From the NCBI GenBank assembly GCA_034687125.1, contig JAQGBZ010000322.1:1-64000 (forward strand): DNA of 64,000 nt, written 5' to 3'. Shown here piece by piece: positions 24,193-34,825 of this stretch. The notes under the pieces are model-generated. The model worked only from the letters and a program-made list of their open reading frames with translations. It searched no databases and had not been told where the DNA came from. Position 1 is the stretch's first letter. Every line of letters begins with the position of its first letter. This DNA comes from Neelides folsomi (Eukaryota; Arthropoda; Collembola; Neelipleona; Neelidae). Made by a program: the position numbers and the translations under genes.

Positions 24193-25011
24193 TATATTTC
24201 TTTTGGAGTGGAGTTCCTTTAATGAATGGCGTCTCCCTTCAGATTATTTCAATCTACTGAAAATATGTGCCAATGGAGCGAATATGAAATTGAGTGCAGG
24301 TGACAAATAAGGAAACCTCATTAACTTATTCATTCATTACAAATTACATTCTAGTATCAATTAATCATGTTCAACCATAATACAATTTAGAAATTTGAGA
24401 AGAAACAATAAAACCATAAACTTATTTTAAAGGTTGAGGATAAACAATCAACAACTTAAGGGTTAAATATTTAAATATGAAAATTACCATGTTAAATTGT
24501 AATAAAGGTAATACTAATGGAATGTATGAATCATGACTTGAAAGGTATTTAACTTATAGGGTATATTATAAGGTATTTAACCTTTAACAAATAAATTGAA
24601 ATTTTAGGTACAATGAAATTTATCTCAAAATAAAGAGAAATTCAGTAAATGGCACAATGACCTTATTTAATAAATCTCAATAGTTTAATATCTGTAATAT
24701 CTTATAACATAAAAATATCTAATTATCTAGTAATTAAATTTATTGTTAGTTTAAAAATAGATTATATATTTACTAAATTTAACAATTTTACCTACAATGT
24801 ATACAATTGTACTTAATTGATGGTAATGTATTAAAGCTAATACTTAACTTGGTCATTTTGTACTTTAATTAGAACAACTCATTTTCACATTTCCGAGTTT
24901 TACATTTATTTGCCTTTTCAACAATATTTCCCAGATATAACTAAAAAATTATTTTATAATATATTTGTATAAAATTGAAATTTTTAAAATGATTTGGAAT
25001 TTTAAAGTTAA
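24193..25011. other. Intergenic, HMCES 3' side
   Basis: AT-rich with no exon. The first 200 bp next to the small membrane-protein gene should hold its promoter; the right half should hold the HMCES 3' UTR. Confidence 0.5.
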
Positions 25012-28000
25012 TTATTTTTCTTCTTTCTTGGGCTTTTTGGTTGAAGAACTTTCATCTTCTTCTTTGGGGTCTGTTTTCTTTTTAAGCCAATTCTGCATAA
25101 AGGCACTTTCTTTTTTCGTTTTGGGATTGGCTCTTGAAATGATTCAAAATTAATTGATAATTAATTTATTATTCATAAACGGAAATGTTAATTATCTGTT
25201 GCATTTGTATGATACAAAAAATAGAAATTTTACTTAAAATGTTTAAACTTACTGATTTGGTTCCACACGCTCCATACAATCAGAATCGTGACAACGAGCA
25301 TTGTTCACTTTCTGTGACACGGGATACCATTCAAGTTTCATTGTTGGTTTCAGCACCTTCAAAACATCTTCTTGATTCCCAAAATTGAGCCAAGTCTATT
25401 AAATTGAAATTTCCCATTTAACCACTTTTAATTAACCACATTTAACTTTAACCTTTAACACATTTACTTAAATTCACATTTAATTAAATCTACCTCAACT
25501 TCCTCCGGTGTGTCTAAAATGGCCGGCATTCGATGATGAAGCCACGACAAAGTCTCGTTCGACTCCATTGTTATAATCGTATAATTATAAACTTCATTTC
25601 CCTTTAAAATAATTAATAAATGTTAATATTAAAAATAAACATATTATATAACAGATGCAAAATCTTCAAAAGCCTTGAATTAAATTAAAGTTTAATTATG
25701 TCCGATTTAATTAAATAAAAACTTAATTAAGACTTTATATTTAATTAAATAAAAAATTTAATTTTACTTCTTCATCTTTCCAAACATCGTACAATCCAGC
25801 CATCATTAACATTTTGGGTCCTTTCCATCCATTTTCTTCTGTCCAAACTCCCTCGTTCCATAACCGAGGCTGTGAAATTGAATTTTCCTCCACAATGGTT
25901 TCATCACTTTGGGGAGAATAAATGAAGAAAGGCTGCTTGGGTTGTTTGGTCCCTTCAACGCCATTTGTCTTCCATTCGTAGAACCCTTGGACGGGGACGA
26001 CACAAGAACGCCGAGCATTAAGGGAATGTTTGTAAAGCTTGGAACTCAACATCCCTTCCAATCGACAATTGTTCGTAGACAATTTGTGACCTTTTGGATC
26101 TCCCTAAAAGTAAACAAATTCACACTTTGTACCATACATATTTATACAAGTACCTATACATACATTATAATACAATAGGTTAGGTTAGTATGTATACTAA
26201 CCTAACCTAACCTATACAGTATAGATATAAATTAATTTTTTGAGTTTACTTTGTGCCAAAAAGGGATCATCCCCCACATCATGGGTTGAATTAAAACTTC
26301 CTTTGTCTTCTCATCTTTGAACAGAATTGGGGTGAATTTGGTCGGAGCGATGTTGACGGAAGGATAAAACTTTCCTTGGCCGCTGTCGTTGTTCCCATCA
26401 CGCCATTCAGGTTGACGATAATTACCAGACCCGCCGTCTTGATAAGTACAAGCCCGACATATGACCTCTGGGCCTAAATTGCTTTAAATAAAAAAATCAC
26501 ATTTCCAAAAATATTCTAAAAACTCTACCTTTACAATAATAGCAATAAAACGCCACACTTAAAAAAACACACAAGGGTTCGCTAAAAACCATTTAAATGC
26601 AAAATATGCAATAAGACATTTTCAAGAAAAGAATCTTCGGTCGATTATTGAAGCTTTAAAAATCGCTGAGAAATCCTTGTTAATTGCACATGGATTTATG
26701 TTATATATCAGATGCAGTCTGAATGATGGCCAAATATGGCGAAAATCCACTGTTTTCAATGATACGAACAACCGAGGAGGAAATTCAACTAATGGTGGAA
26801 TTGGGTCAACGAACCCAGACGGAACTTGTGGAGTTAATCCGAACAATCCGAATGGAAGCTTCACGAACCCCAATGAATCCAAGCAACCAATGTCGGAGAT
26901 TGGGAATAAAATGCCCTTCTGGTTGACGATGATTACCAAACCCGCTGTCTTTATAAGTACAATCTCGACATATGACCTTAGGGCTTAAATTATTTTAAAT
27001 AAAAAAATAAGCAAATTAGCAAAATTGTCCAATATTAAATTAAAAAATCATAAAATACAAATATAAATTATTTTGCTTTCCTTGTCCATTTTGAAAATGA
27101 TTTGATGAATAAAATTAGTATTTTATATTTATTTGTATTAAAATAATAAAATATGTAAATAAATTTAAACTAATCAAATATGTAAATTTTAAAATACCAA
27201 TATATACAACTTTGTAATATAATACACATGCATGATATTACATACAAATATCTTTATAAAATACATTTAACTATAAAAGTATTTATGTTGAAAGAGTGTC
27301 AAATGTGTTAAAATAAGGAAACATTATTGTTTAAGTGTAGGACATAAATAAATCATTTCCAACCGCGCCCCTCTATCAATGCATTTGAGTGTTAAAAGAG
27401 AGTAAATGAAATTAGTAAATTGTCCTTGGTCTTAATCAACCCGGCGAGAATAAAGTTAAATAACCGCCAGTTGTAAAATATAAAAAACCCCAATCATCTC
27501 ATTAACATAACATTAACATCTTCCAGATTATCCAGAATGATTATAAACGTTAAACCTTAAGCCTTAAAGGAGTTAAGAAAATAATTGAAATCAATCATCT
27601 CCAATCATCACAATTCCTAACTGAGATCTTTCTCATCTGACTCATTTAGAGCAAACAGTGAAAGAATCTCAAAGTCAGTTCTCCCAAATATTCATCAGCG
27701 GATGTGACCAAGTGACGTAAAAGAAATTGTTCCTTTCGAAATCCAAACACCGAAGGACCCAAGAGACACTTAAACAACTTAAATAGCTTAAATCCTTAAA
27801 CCTATCTCGCTTCATATTATGAATATAAATACAAGTTGAGTTGTTGGATTTATTTATATTTCTCCTATCCTGATTCATCAGAGGAAGTGAGCTCAATTTA
27901 GGAAAGGGTTTTTATAAAAATACGCATGTGATATATATCACAAGTTCGCAAGTTTAGAATGTGAGGATTCGAACTTGAGCATCACTTTGAGTTCATCAGT

Positions 28001-28379
28001 TGGGTTGGGTTAAAAAGAATCATGGTGATTCTAAGTGAAAGAGAGAGTGATTTGGGCTTTGGGAGTGCGAGAGTGTAAAAAGAGGACGAGGACCAGCAGG
28101 CTCCATGAAATCCAATCTGGGCAATTAGGAAAAATAATGTTCCAAATCTCAAATTCGACACACGAACTTCTCTTTTTCAGCTAGACTCAAATACACTAAC
28201 AGCTAAAGTATAGAAGATACATACTGTATTTTAACTAACAGACAGTTTATAAACTTTATATTTTATCCATTGAGAACTCTCCAATTTGAGAAATACAGAA
28301 AGCTTAAAAAAGCATGTGATTAAAAAAAATAAAAATAGGGATTTTAATTTCATCCATACCATGCAGTTCGTCCGCACAT
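25012..28379 (-). CDS. HMCES: HMCES, SRAP-domain abasic-site shield
   Basis: Six exons: 28379-28360, 26481-26250, 26103-25768, 25601-25494, 25395-25253 and 25132-25012, giving 319 aa (human 354). HMCES crosslinks through Cys2 to abasic sites in single-stranded DNA at replication forks. The start MCGRTAC is split by intron 1 after the second base of codon 7. This keeps Cys2 at the mature N-terminus once Met is removed. Other active-site residues fall at Asn96 (STNNCR), Glu127 (GFYEWK) and His219 (LHHRMPAIL). The C-terminus carries FMQNWLKKK, matching the human LLEQWLKRE region, then a lysine/glutamate tail. Intron 1 (1.9 kb) is unusually long and contains a decayed copy of exon 2. Confidence 0.95.
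26104..26249. repeat. HMCES intron 2 with telomere-like palindrome
   Basis: At 26175-26217 two units of AGGTT are followed by AGTATGTATACT and three units of AACCT, an almost perfect inverted repeat. AGGTT is the rotated form of TTAGG, the common arthropod telomere unit. It may mark a healed break, a small foldback or chance. Confidence 0.7.
26482..28359. other. HMCES intron 1
   Basis: Intronic. It contains the pseudo-exon at 26911-27008. The remainder is AT-rich with no coding signal; 27960-28120 is a moderately GC-richer stretch of no obvious identity. Confidence 0.6.
26911..27008 (-). pseudogene. Decayed tandem copy of HMCES exon 2
   Basis: This aligns over about 95 bp with 26400-26495, covering the exon 2 acceptor and its first third. 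It shares blocks such as GTCATATGTCG and TGTACTTAT, with roughly 80-85% identity by eye. The acceptor AAAG|C of the real exon is changed to AAAAT, so the AG is lost. The copied frame reads [15 protein letters not shown] where the real exon has [15 protein letters not shown]. Homology stops after CGTCAACC, and the later frame ends in a stop. It is most likely a dead partial duplication. Confidence 0.75.
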
Positions 28380-28713
28380 TCTTCTCTTCTTTCACCGGAG
28401 GATCGGAAGGTTTTTAAACGATCCCTTTTATAGGTGATTTCAACCTTGAGGTCTCGAAATCCTTTGTTGGAGGGAACAAAAGCGTCGAAGGGTCTTCTTC
28501 CTTCCCTCTGTGTATCTCTCCTTATTTAGGTCTCCGAATTCCCCGGGCCCAACAATTCCCCCCAAAATGAGCTTCGGAGGAGAACGGTCTGTGCATTGTG
28601 AATAAGTGAGTCATAGAAGAAGTAAGAAGGGGAAAACCGGCAGATGTGCAGTGGAAACGATCGATAAGTCCCTTCGATTATTTTACAACTACTACTAAAC
28701 CCTCATATACGAC

Positions 28714-28790
28714 TTTTCGGTCTATTCGGACTATTCGGAGTTTTCGGAGTTTTTGGTGTTTGGAGAATTCGGAGTGTTCGGAGTACTCAA
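28714..28790. repeat. Degenerate 9-bp repeat (TTCGGAGTT)
   Basis: Seven or eight imperfect units such as TATTCGGAC, TATTCGGAG, TTTTCGGAG and GTTCGGAGT. Similar runs occur at 52618-52660 and 54384-54480. Confidence 0.6.
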
Positions 28791-29118
28791 AGAGCTTATG
28801 AGTTTTTAAGAAAGTGGGAATACGAATGTTTAACTAAACACTTCCTTTTTCATAGACAATTGAATCAAGTGAATCAAAACAAGTTTAAACATACGTTTAA
28901 ACACAATTTTAAAAATCTCTCAATCTCTGTTCAAATCTCTTTGAGCTTTTTCCTTTGAGTTTAAGAAGAAGAAGAAAAAAGTTTGTAAACAAAAAGCTCT
29001 CTCAGCTATTCAATTATTAATTTAATCCCGAGATCTAAAGAGGATCAATTTGCTGTTTTTTTTCAACAGATCAAAAGACCAAACTCAAGTGTTTCGAATC
29101 TTCAAGATCGTAACATAA

Positions 29119-29212
29119 ACTTTAATTGAATTAATTTAAATAGACTTTAATAGTTTAATTGAATTGAATTAAATAGAAAAAGACTAATACTTTAATTGAA
29201 TTAAATTAAATA
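29119..29212. repeat. Degenerate tandem repeat upstream of DDAH-like gene
   Basis: Three copies of an ACTTTAATTGAATTAATTTAAATAG-type unit separated by shorter half copies, 150-250 bp before the start codon. Confidence 0.6.
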
Positions 29213-29365
29213 GCAAAACGATTCCGATTAATTTATAATAATTACATTATGATATAAATTAAGATAGGAATAATTATATAATAGTAGGATGGTAATTGAA
29301 GTATTGTAAATAATTAAAATTTATCTTGGCTCAAAAATCTAATTTAAAAAATTAAGGAATTGAGA

Positions 29366-31278
29366 ATGTTCCGATACAACGAAGCAATACTCACGCGGAT
29401 CCCAGACACTCTTTTAACTCCGACCTCTGACACGGCCAACGGGGAGGGCGGGAAGAAGAAGAAAAAAGAGAAGAAGAAGAAAAAGGGGAAGGAAAATGCT
29501 GAAGACGAACCTTTGACCAGCCGAGTTGACCTTAACAAGTGCAAGAAGGAATTCGAGAATTTGGTGACGGTGTTGAGGGAGATTGGTCTGGACGTTGTGG
29601 AACTTCCGCCGGACAACACGTGTCCAATGTCTTCTTTTGTGGGGGACACGGCCTTCGTTCTCAATGGGACAGGACTCGTCACGAAGCCCAAGGACAATGG
29701 AAGAAAAACTGAGGTATTTTTTTAATAACCACAAAAAATTAACTAAAAATACCTTGATGAGATATTAATTGGGTAATAACTACATTAATTATAAAATATT
29801 GTTCTCTCTCACTTTAATTTAATTAGATTCTGTCACTTTAATAAATTAATCTTTTTTATTCTTCTGTAACTTTAAATTAAAGTCTTTAATCAATGTTTAA
29901 TAATTTTAATTTCTTATTTCTTCCGGTTAAAATGTTTAAACTTTGAGAATGGGAAATCTTAATTTCTACGCTAGGAATAGTTTCCATTTTTGTATTTGAC
30001 AAAAAAGAGAAATGTTTTTGATATAAATTATAAATTCCATATACCTACATATGTATGTATAATGAATGTATTATAAACATTAATACGTTTTGTTTTAATA
30101 TATCTCATAAATAGATTCATTATCTTTTTAATCTTATATGTAAATAGTGAATAATTTCTTATTTTTATATGATTTAGATCACCACCATTAAAACGATTCT
30201 AACCAAAGAGTTGGATAATCCAGTTGTGGAAGTGACAGAAGAAGGAGCTCACATTGAAGGAGCGGATATTCTTTTCACAGGTAAAATAAACTGACTAAAT
30301 TAATATAAAACTTATTATTACCTATATACAGGGTGAGCCATTAGTTGATTTTCTTAACATCAAAATGAAAGCAATACATTAAATATAATAGAGCATTTTA
30401 TATAAATATGGCCTAATCCAAATAAACGTTACTTTTACATTATGACTTAAATTTATAAATTTTTATTACAGGAAGAGAACTATTTGTCGGAATTTCCAAT
30501 TACAGTAAGTAAATGGATAAAACATTTTATTATTTTTCACAAAATAAATAAGTTAAATAACATTGCTCGTGTAGAATGCAATTCTATAAAATATCGCGTT
30601 TAAATAAATAAGATAATAATAAGCTTTTATAATAATTGACTTTTTAGCAAATGAATCCGGGGCACGGTTTGTGGCAAGCACATTTCCAGAATATCCTTGT
30701 AGTCCAATTAAGGTAGAAATAAAGATAAATCAAAGTTAAATAAATCGTACCAAACTGTTTTAAATTAATTAAAACAGTTTGAAGTACATTAAAGTGATTA
30801 AATTAAAGTGATTGCATTTTAATCTCAATTTAAGGTTCCTGGTGAATTTCATTTGACTCATTATGTCAATATGGCTTCTCCCGACATTATCTGCGTCGGA
30901 GGAGGAAAAGAATCTCAAGATATAATTAAGGTAAAAATACCTGTAATTAGCACCATTAATAAAATAATTAACTAATTATACTTATAGAATAATTATTTTT
31001 AATTATTTTTATAGCGTATGGAACGTGAAGCGAGTTTCCGATACCAAACGATTACAATGCCCGAAGATTTGGCAGCTACGGTTCTTTTCGTCAATGGAAC
31101 TCTTGTCCATTTGTCTACAAAGGAGATTCCGGAGTCTTACAAGGTTTTCTCAGATAAACTCGCTCTGCCGCGGAGAACCGTCGAGTTGTCGGAACTCTCC
31201 AAAGTGTCTGCTAACTTTGCAAGGCTCATGGTCTTACTCAAAAAACCGAAAAAGAAACCCGGGATTTATTCACATTAA
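29366..31278 (+). CDS. DDAH-like protein, catalytic residues apparently lost
   Basis: Six exons: 29366-29713, 30178-30280, 30472-30504, 30648-30712, 30835-30930 and 31015-31278, giving 302 aa (human DDAH1 285). The pentein fold of dimethylarginine dimethylaminohydrolase is recognisable from DVVELPPDN, FVGDTAFVLNG, GADILFTGRELFVGIS, VPGEFHLTHYVNMASPDII and EDLAATVLFVNG. His189 matches the catalytic histidine (human 173) and Asp94 matches Asp79. Three positions differ. Glu78 is Gly93. The substrate-arginine loop SKRTNQRG reads SNYTNESG. The C-terminal LLTCCSVLI carrying the catalytic cysteine reads NFARLMVLL (residues 283-291). Hydrolysis of asymmetric dimethylarginine is therefore doubtful. 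A lysine-rich insert at residues 30-42 is extra. The start is the first ATG in frame. Confidence 0.85.
30327..30365. mobile_element. Solo end of a CAGGGTG-family MITE
   Basis: TACAGGGTGAGCCATTAGTTG matches the left terminus of the 44517 and 54886 elements, but no complementary right end is present within 200 bp. Probably a truncated insertion in DDAH-like intron 2. Confidence 0.5.
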
Positions 31279-33374
31279 CTTCAACACAATTCCAAAGATT
31301 CATCTCCTGACATGATCGGATTTTAAAAATTTATACGTCATGCTCCTATTATTTCATTTATAAACAGTTTGACCTTTTAGTTTTAAATTTTATGACCTAT
31401 AATTAATATTATATTGTATAATAAATGGCAGAATAATATAAATATATAAGTATAACATAAATTATAAATAATAGTAAAATAAATATAATGGATTTAAGTT
31501 TTATTTGTTGATTTATTTGTTAATAAATGATTTTTATTTATTTGACTTTATGTGCCTCCTTAAATATCAATTCTAATCGTTTTATGTGATAATTTTTCTT
31601 ACTTCCATTTAATAACCTTTAACTTGAATATATAGATATTATAATATATATTTAATAATATTAAAAAAGATATCACCTTATAAGTTAAAACGTTAAAACA
31701 TAAATGTTTATAAATGTAATTAATTGCATAATCATTTAATCAATTTTGAAATGTATAAATCTAAAGTTCTGTTATTATTATTGAATTGATTATATATAAT
31801 CAAGATATACAGGTAAATATTATATAAATTATATGGAATATAAATATTATATCAATTATATAAAAATATTAGTATTTATAAAAGTGCGTACAGGTATATA
31901 AGATATAAGCATGGAGTAAAAAGGTTAATTGAGATGTCATAAAAAGCAATAATTAAAATTTTAACTTGATGATTTTCTCCAACTCAAATCTTAACTAAAT
32001 AGAATAATTAATGTAATAATTTCAAGTCTACAAATAATCTGTACCTTAAAGTATTAAGGAAAAGAATTTAAAATATCTTCAGGAAATCACACAAATGTAT
32101 TGACATTGACCATAGTACCTAAATTAACTCTCAAGATTGATTAGAACTCTCAATTAACACGTTCACAATGCACGACAGGACAGCACGAATATAAAATGAT
32201 AATTAATTAATCACATTTAAATTTCTTGTCACATTCGCACTCTAACAAAATATAAAATCTTATTATAATAAAAAAGTACGAACTTGTGACCTTACCTATT
32301 ATCCCACTCTCAATATTCACAGGGCACTCAACCATACGTATTACTCTTAATAATTAATAATTAAAGTTAACGCTAATCATAATAAATTACTCGTATTAAT
32401 ATGTAAAAATAAATGTAAAATAAAATTTAATAAAATAATCAAAGTTTTATAAAAGTATGAAAAAGTTCAAATGCTCCCTTGTTTTACAAATTAATATATG
32501 GCTAAATGTAAATTATTTAAACAAAGCTCAACTATCACTATACAAGATGCATTACAATTTATATCACAATTACTGTAAAAATTAAAAATGCAATTCCATG
32601 TATGTTTTCCTCATTACAATCTCGTCTTGTTTAACTGCAATAAATTGAGTTTTTTTTAAAACTGCCGTTATCTAGCAACATGATTTTCCTCAATAGAATT
32701 GAACATGATCATTTGATCATGTTTGCAAACAATAACCATTAAATTCGTTAAACATATCCTTCACATTAGCAATCCATCAATATTGATCAATTCAATTGTT
32801 TCATTCAGCATTCCGATCATCAACTCATTCAATTCCCTTAAAGACATTCGTGTAATTCGTGTTGTGTTGATTAAAAAGATCCCAGCAGTGTAAAAGAAAG
32901 AATTCTCACATGAAGAATCACACATATAATGTGTGATTCTTCATATAATGTCCATGTAATAAGTGCACCTGTAATAAAAAAAACTTAAAAAAGTCTTAAG
33001 AGTCTATCTTTAATAAATAAAAAAAGGATTAAAAGTTGTGTGATGAAGCCGAGGATCTAAAAAGAGTCAAATTTGTCTTGGGGCAAAGAAGAGGAGCGGC
33101 GTGGTGAAAAGAATGAATGGGATTGATCTGTCGCCGTTTGATGCCAATAAATATTTCTCAAGGGTCAATGTCTCCAGGTTGTTAGCCTCGTACAGATCTT
33201 ACCTATATTGGTATGATGACCAAATACATAGAATATACATACGACCTACCATATAAGAAGACAATGTATGTTAATCCAAGATGTTGACCGATGGAGCTGA
33301 ATAACAGGTGAGGGGAGTCGTTGTCTCCCAAAACACATTGAGTCGTCTTGTAAGAAACACATTGAGTTGAGAGA
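31279..33374. other. Intergenic, 2.1 kb
   Basis: Very AT-rich up to about 32880. A perfect hairpin lies at 32910-32944. From 33040 to 33374 the base composition rises and probably includes the promoter and 5' UTR of the secreted-protein gene. No gene seen. Confidence 0.5.
32910..32944. repeat. Perfect 16-bp inverted repeat, 3-nt loop
   Basis: ATGAAGAATCACACAT (32910-32925) and its exact complement (32929-32944) are separated by ATA. If transcribed it would form a tight hairpin. It lies 430 bp before the secreted-protein start codon. Confidence 0.8.
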
Positions 33375-34503
33375 ATGAGGATCCTTTTGCTCCTCGTCCC
33401 CCTTTTCGCCCTCGCCGAATCGAGGACGGTGAAAAAAGATCGCCAACTCCCGGGTATTTCTTTTGCAGTCCCGGGACTTCAACTCCTTCAGGGGAGCACC
33501 AACAACAACAATAACAACAACAATGGACAAGGAAATATTGGATTTCCGAATCTTAATAATCTCTTTGGGGCGTCGACCGTAACAAAGACAATAATTTCGA
33601 CAGGTAAGAAAATCTAATTTACTGTAATTAATTTAATGATTAATTTAGTTAATTACAATTAATTTAAAAATTTAGTTAATTATGATTAATTTAAGAATAT
33701 ATTTAATTATGGTTAATTAATTAATTTCTAGTTTCGACACTTATAACTCCTGCATTCCGAACATGTACGGTTTCCCCGGCGGCTCTCATGCCTTGTGTCA
33801 ATTCGATGAATGGCCGAAAGCGAAGAAGCATTGGCGGAATCGAAGGAAATGAAATTGACGATTGTTCGGAAAATTGCCATGAAATTGACCCAACCCCAAG
33901 CATGTTTGTCATCATTGACAAAACGACGATTAAAGATCAGGTCAAAGTGTCCGAGATGCTTCATTTGGTCCCTCCTGTGGGAGAAGCCACGACGATCGTT
34001 CCAGACTCACAGGATGAAGTTGAATACACGACCGTTCTTTTCCCATCAGTGGAAACAAGAGAAGGATTCCAAGCAGATGTGGAAAGCTTTGCGGATCAAC
34101 CGGAAGAACGCCGAGAAGGAACGACGATTCCAACACCGAGACAGGATGAACTTGAAGACACCGAGGAAGAAGAAGACGAAGCCACGACATTGGAACCAGA
34201 CAGAACTGACGATGAAAAAGCAAGGGTTGGATTTAAAGCTGTCACCACAACGAGAGTCATTTCGGTCACATATGTCGGATCAACAAGTAAATTAAATAAA
34301 TCTAAATTTTATCCTAATTAATTAACTCTTAATAAATCTAAATTTATTTACTTTAATTAATTTGTCACAATTTTGATATATTGTTTGATTTAATTAAATT
34401 TAATTAAATTTCAGTCGCACAAGGAATGATGGCCACATTGACCGTAATGTACGCCGGGTGTCTGCCGCCGTCTTTGCCTATTACAACTTCATCATGTGGA
34501 TAA
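33375..34503 (+). CDS. Secreted protein, two cysteine modules and furin-type site
   Basis: Three exons, 33375-33603, 33732-34286 and 34415-34503, give 290 aa. A signal peptide is clear (MRILLLLVPLFALAESRT). A poly-Asn run follows at about residues 44-51. Module one reads STVTKTIISTGVSTL then RTCTVSPAALMPC and ends at the dibasic site GRKRRS (about residues 106-111). The middle is acidic and threonine-rich, with DDCSENC and TEEEEDEATT. Module two, at the C-terminus, reads TTTRVISVTYVGST, then AGCLPPSLPITTSSCG. The two modules look like diverged copies, and each is interrupted by a phase-1 intron at a similar place. The general pattern (Thr-rich, C...C, then RKRR) resembles secreted proteins I associate with arthropods, but I know no named family. 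Perhaps matrix, cuticle or eggshell related; function unknown. Confidence 0.85.
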
Positions 34504-34514
34504 TCTTTTGTTCA

Positions 34515-34520
34515 AATAAA
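34515..34520 (+). terminator. Poly(A) signal AATAAA, secreted protein
   Basis: Canonical hexamer only 12 nt after the stop codon, followed by a T-rich stretch. Confidence 0.6.
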
Positions 34521-34629
34521 TTTAATCTTATTTAATTTTTATTTATTTAACAATCTACGGATATTTAAAAATCTCATTTTTTGTTACAAATCTCAATGAA
34601 TAAATTGAAGAATATAAATTAATAAAATT

Positions 34630-34825
34630 AAGTTAATGATGGCTTTTTTTGACTTTTTACTTATTTCACTGTTTGACATTTTTGACCTTTTTTGAATTAA
34701 TTCACATTTTTGATATGACCTTATTGAGTTATTTCATATTTTGACCTTTTTGGCTTTTTTTGAGTTCTTTCACTTTTTGACATTTTCGGACATTTTGGAA
34801 TTATTTCACTTTTTTGACGTTTTTA
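34630..34825. repeat. Degenerate TTTTTGACNTTTT repeat
   Basis: About twelve imperfect units of TTTGACATTTTTGACCTTTTTT alternating with ATTATTTCACTTT. The run overlaps the last codons of the convergent DUF229 gene and probably forms its 3' UTR. Confidence 0.65.

Larger units (their letters stand above)
28380..29365. promoter_or_regulatory. Divergent HMCES/DDAH-like promoter region
   Basis: 986 bp between outward start codons. The HMCES-proximal part (28380-28700) is GC-richer. Two degenerate repeats are inside: a TATTCGGAGT-type run at 28714-28790 and an ATTGAATTAAATAG-type run at 29119-29212. No TATA box was recognised. Confidence 0.45.

Noticed and set aside
26622-26988. Frames of about 100 codons on both strands in HMCES intron 1
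   Set aside because: They overlap the decayed exon copy and low-complexity neighbours; asparagine/glycine-rich plus-strand text has no support as a gene.
27960-27985. GGATTCGAACTT, resembling a tRNA T-loop on the minus strand
   Set aside because: No matching acceptor stem, D-arm or anticodon arm at the right spacing.
29344-29734. Long minus-strand frames opposite DDAH-like exon 1
   Set aside because: Shadows of the coding exon: the poly-Lys stretch reads as poly-Phe/Leu on the other strand.
33246-33530. 94-codon minus-strand frame over the secreted-protein start
   Set aside because: Shadow of the signal-peptide exon; poly-Val arises from the AAC (Asn) run.
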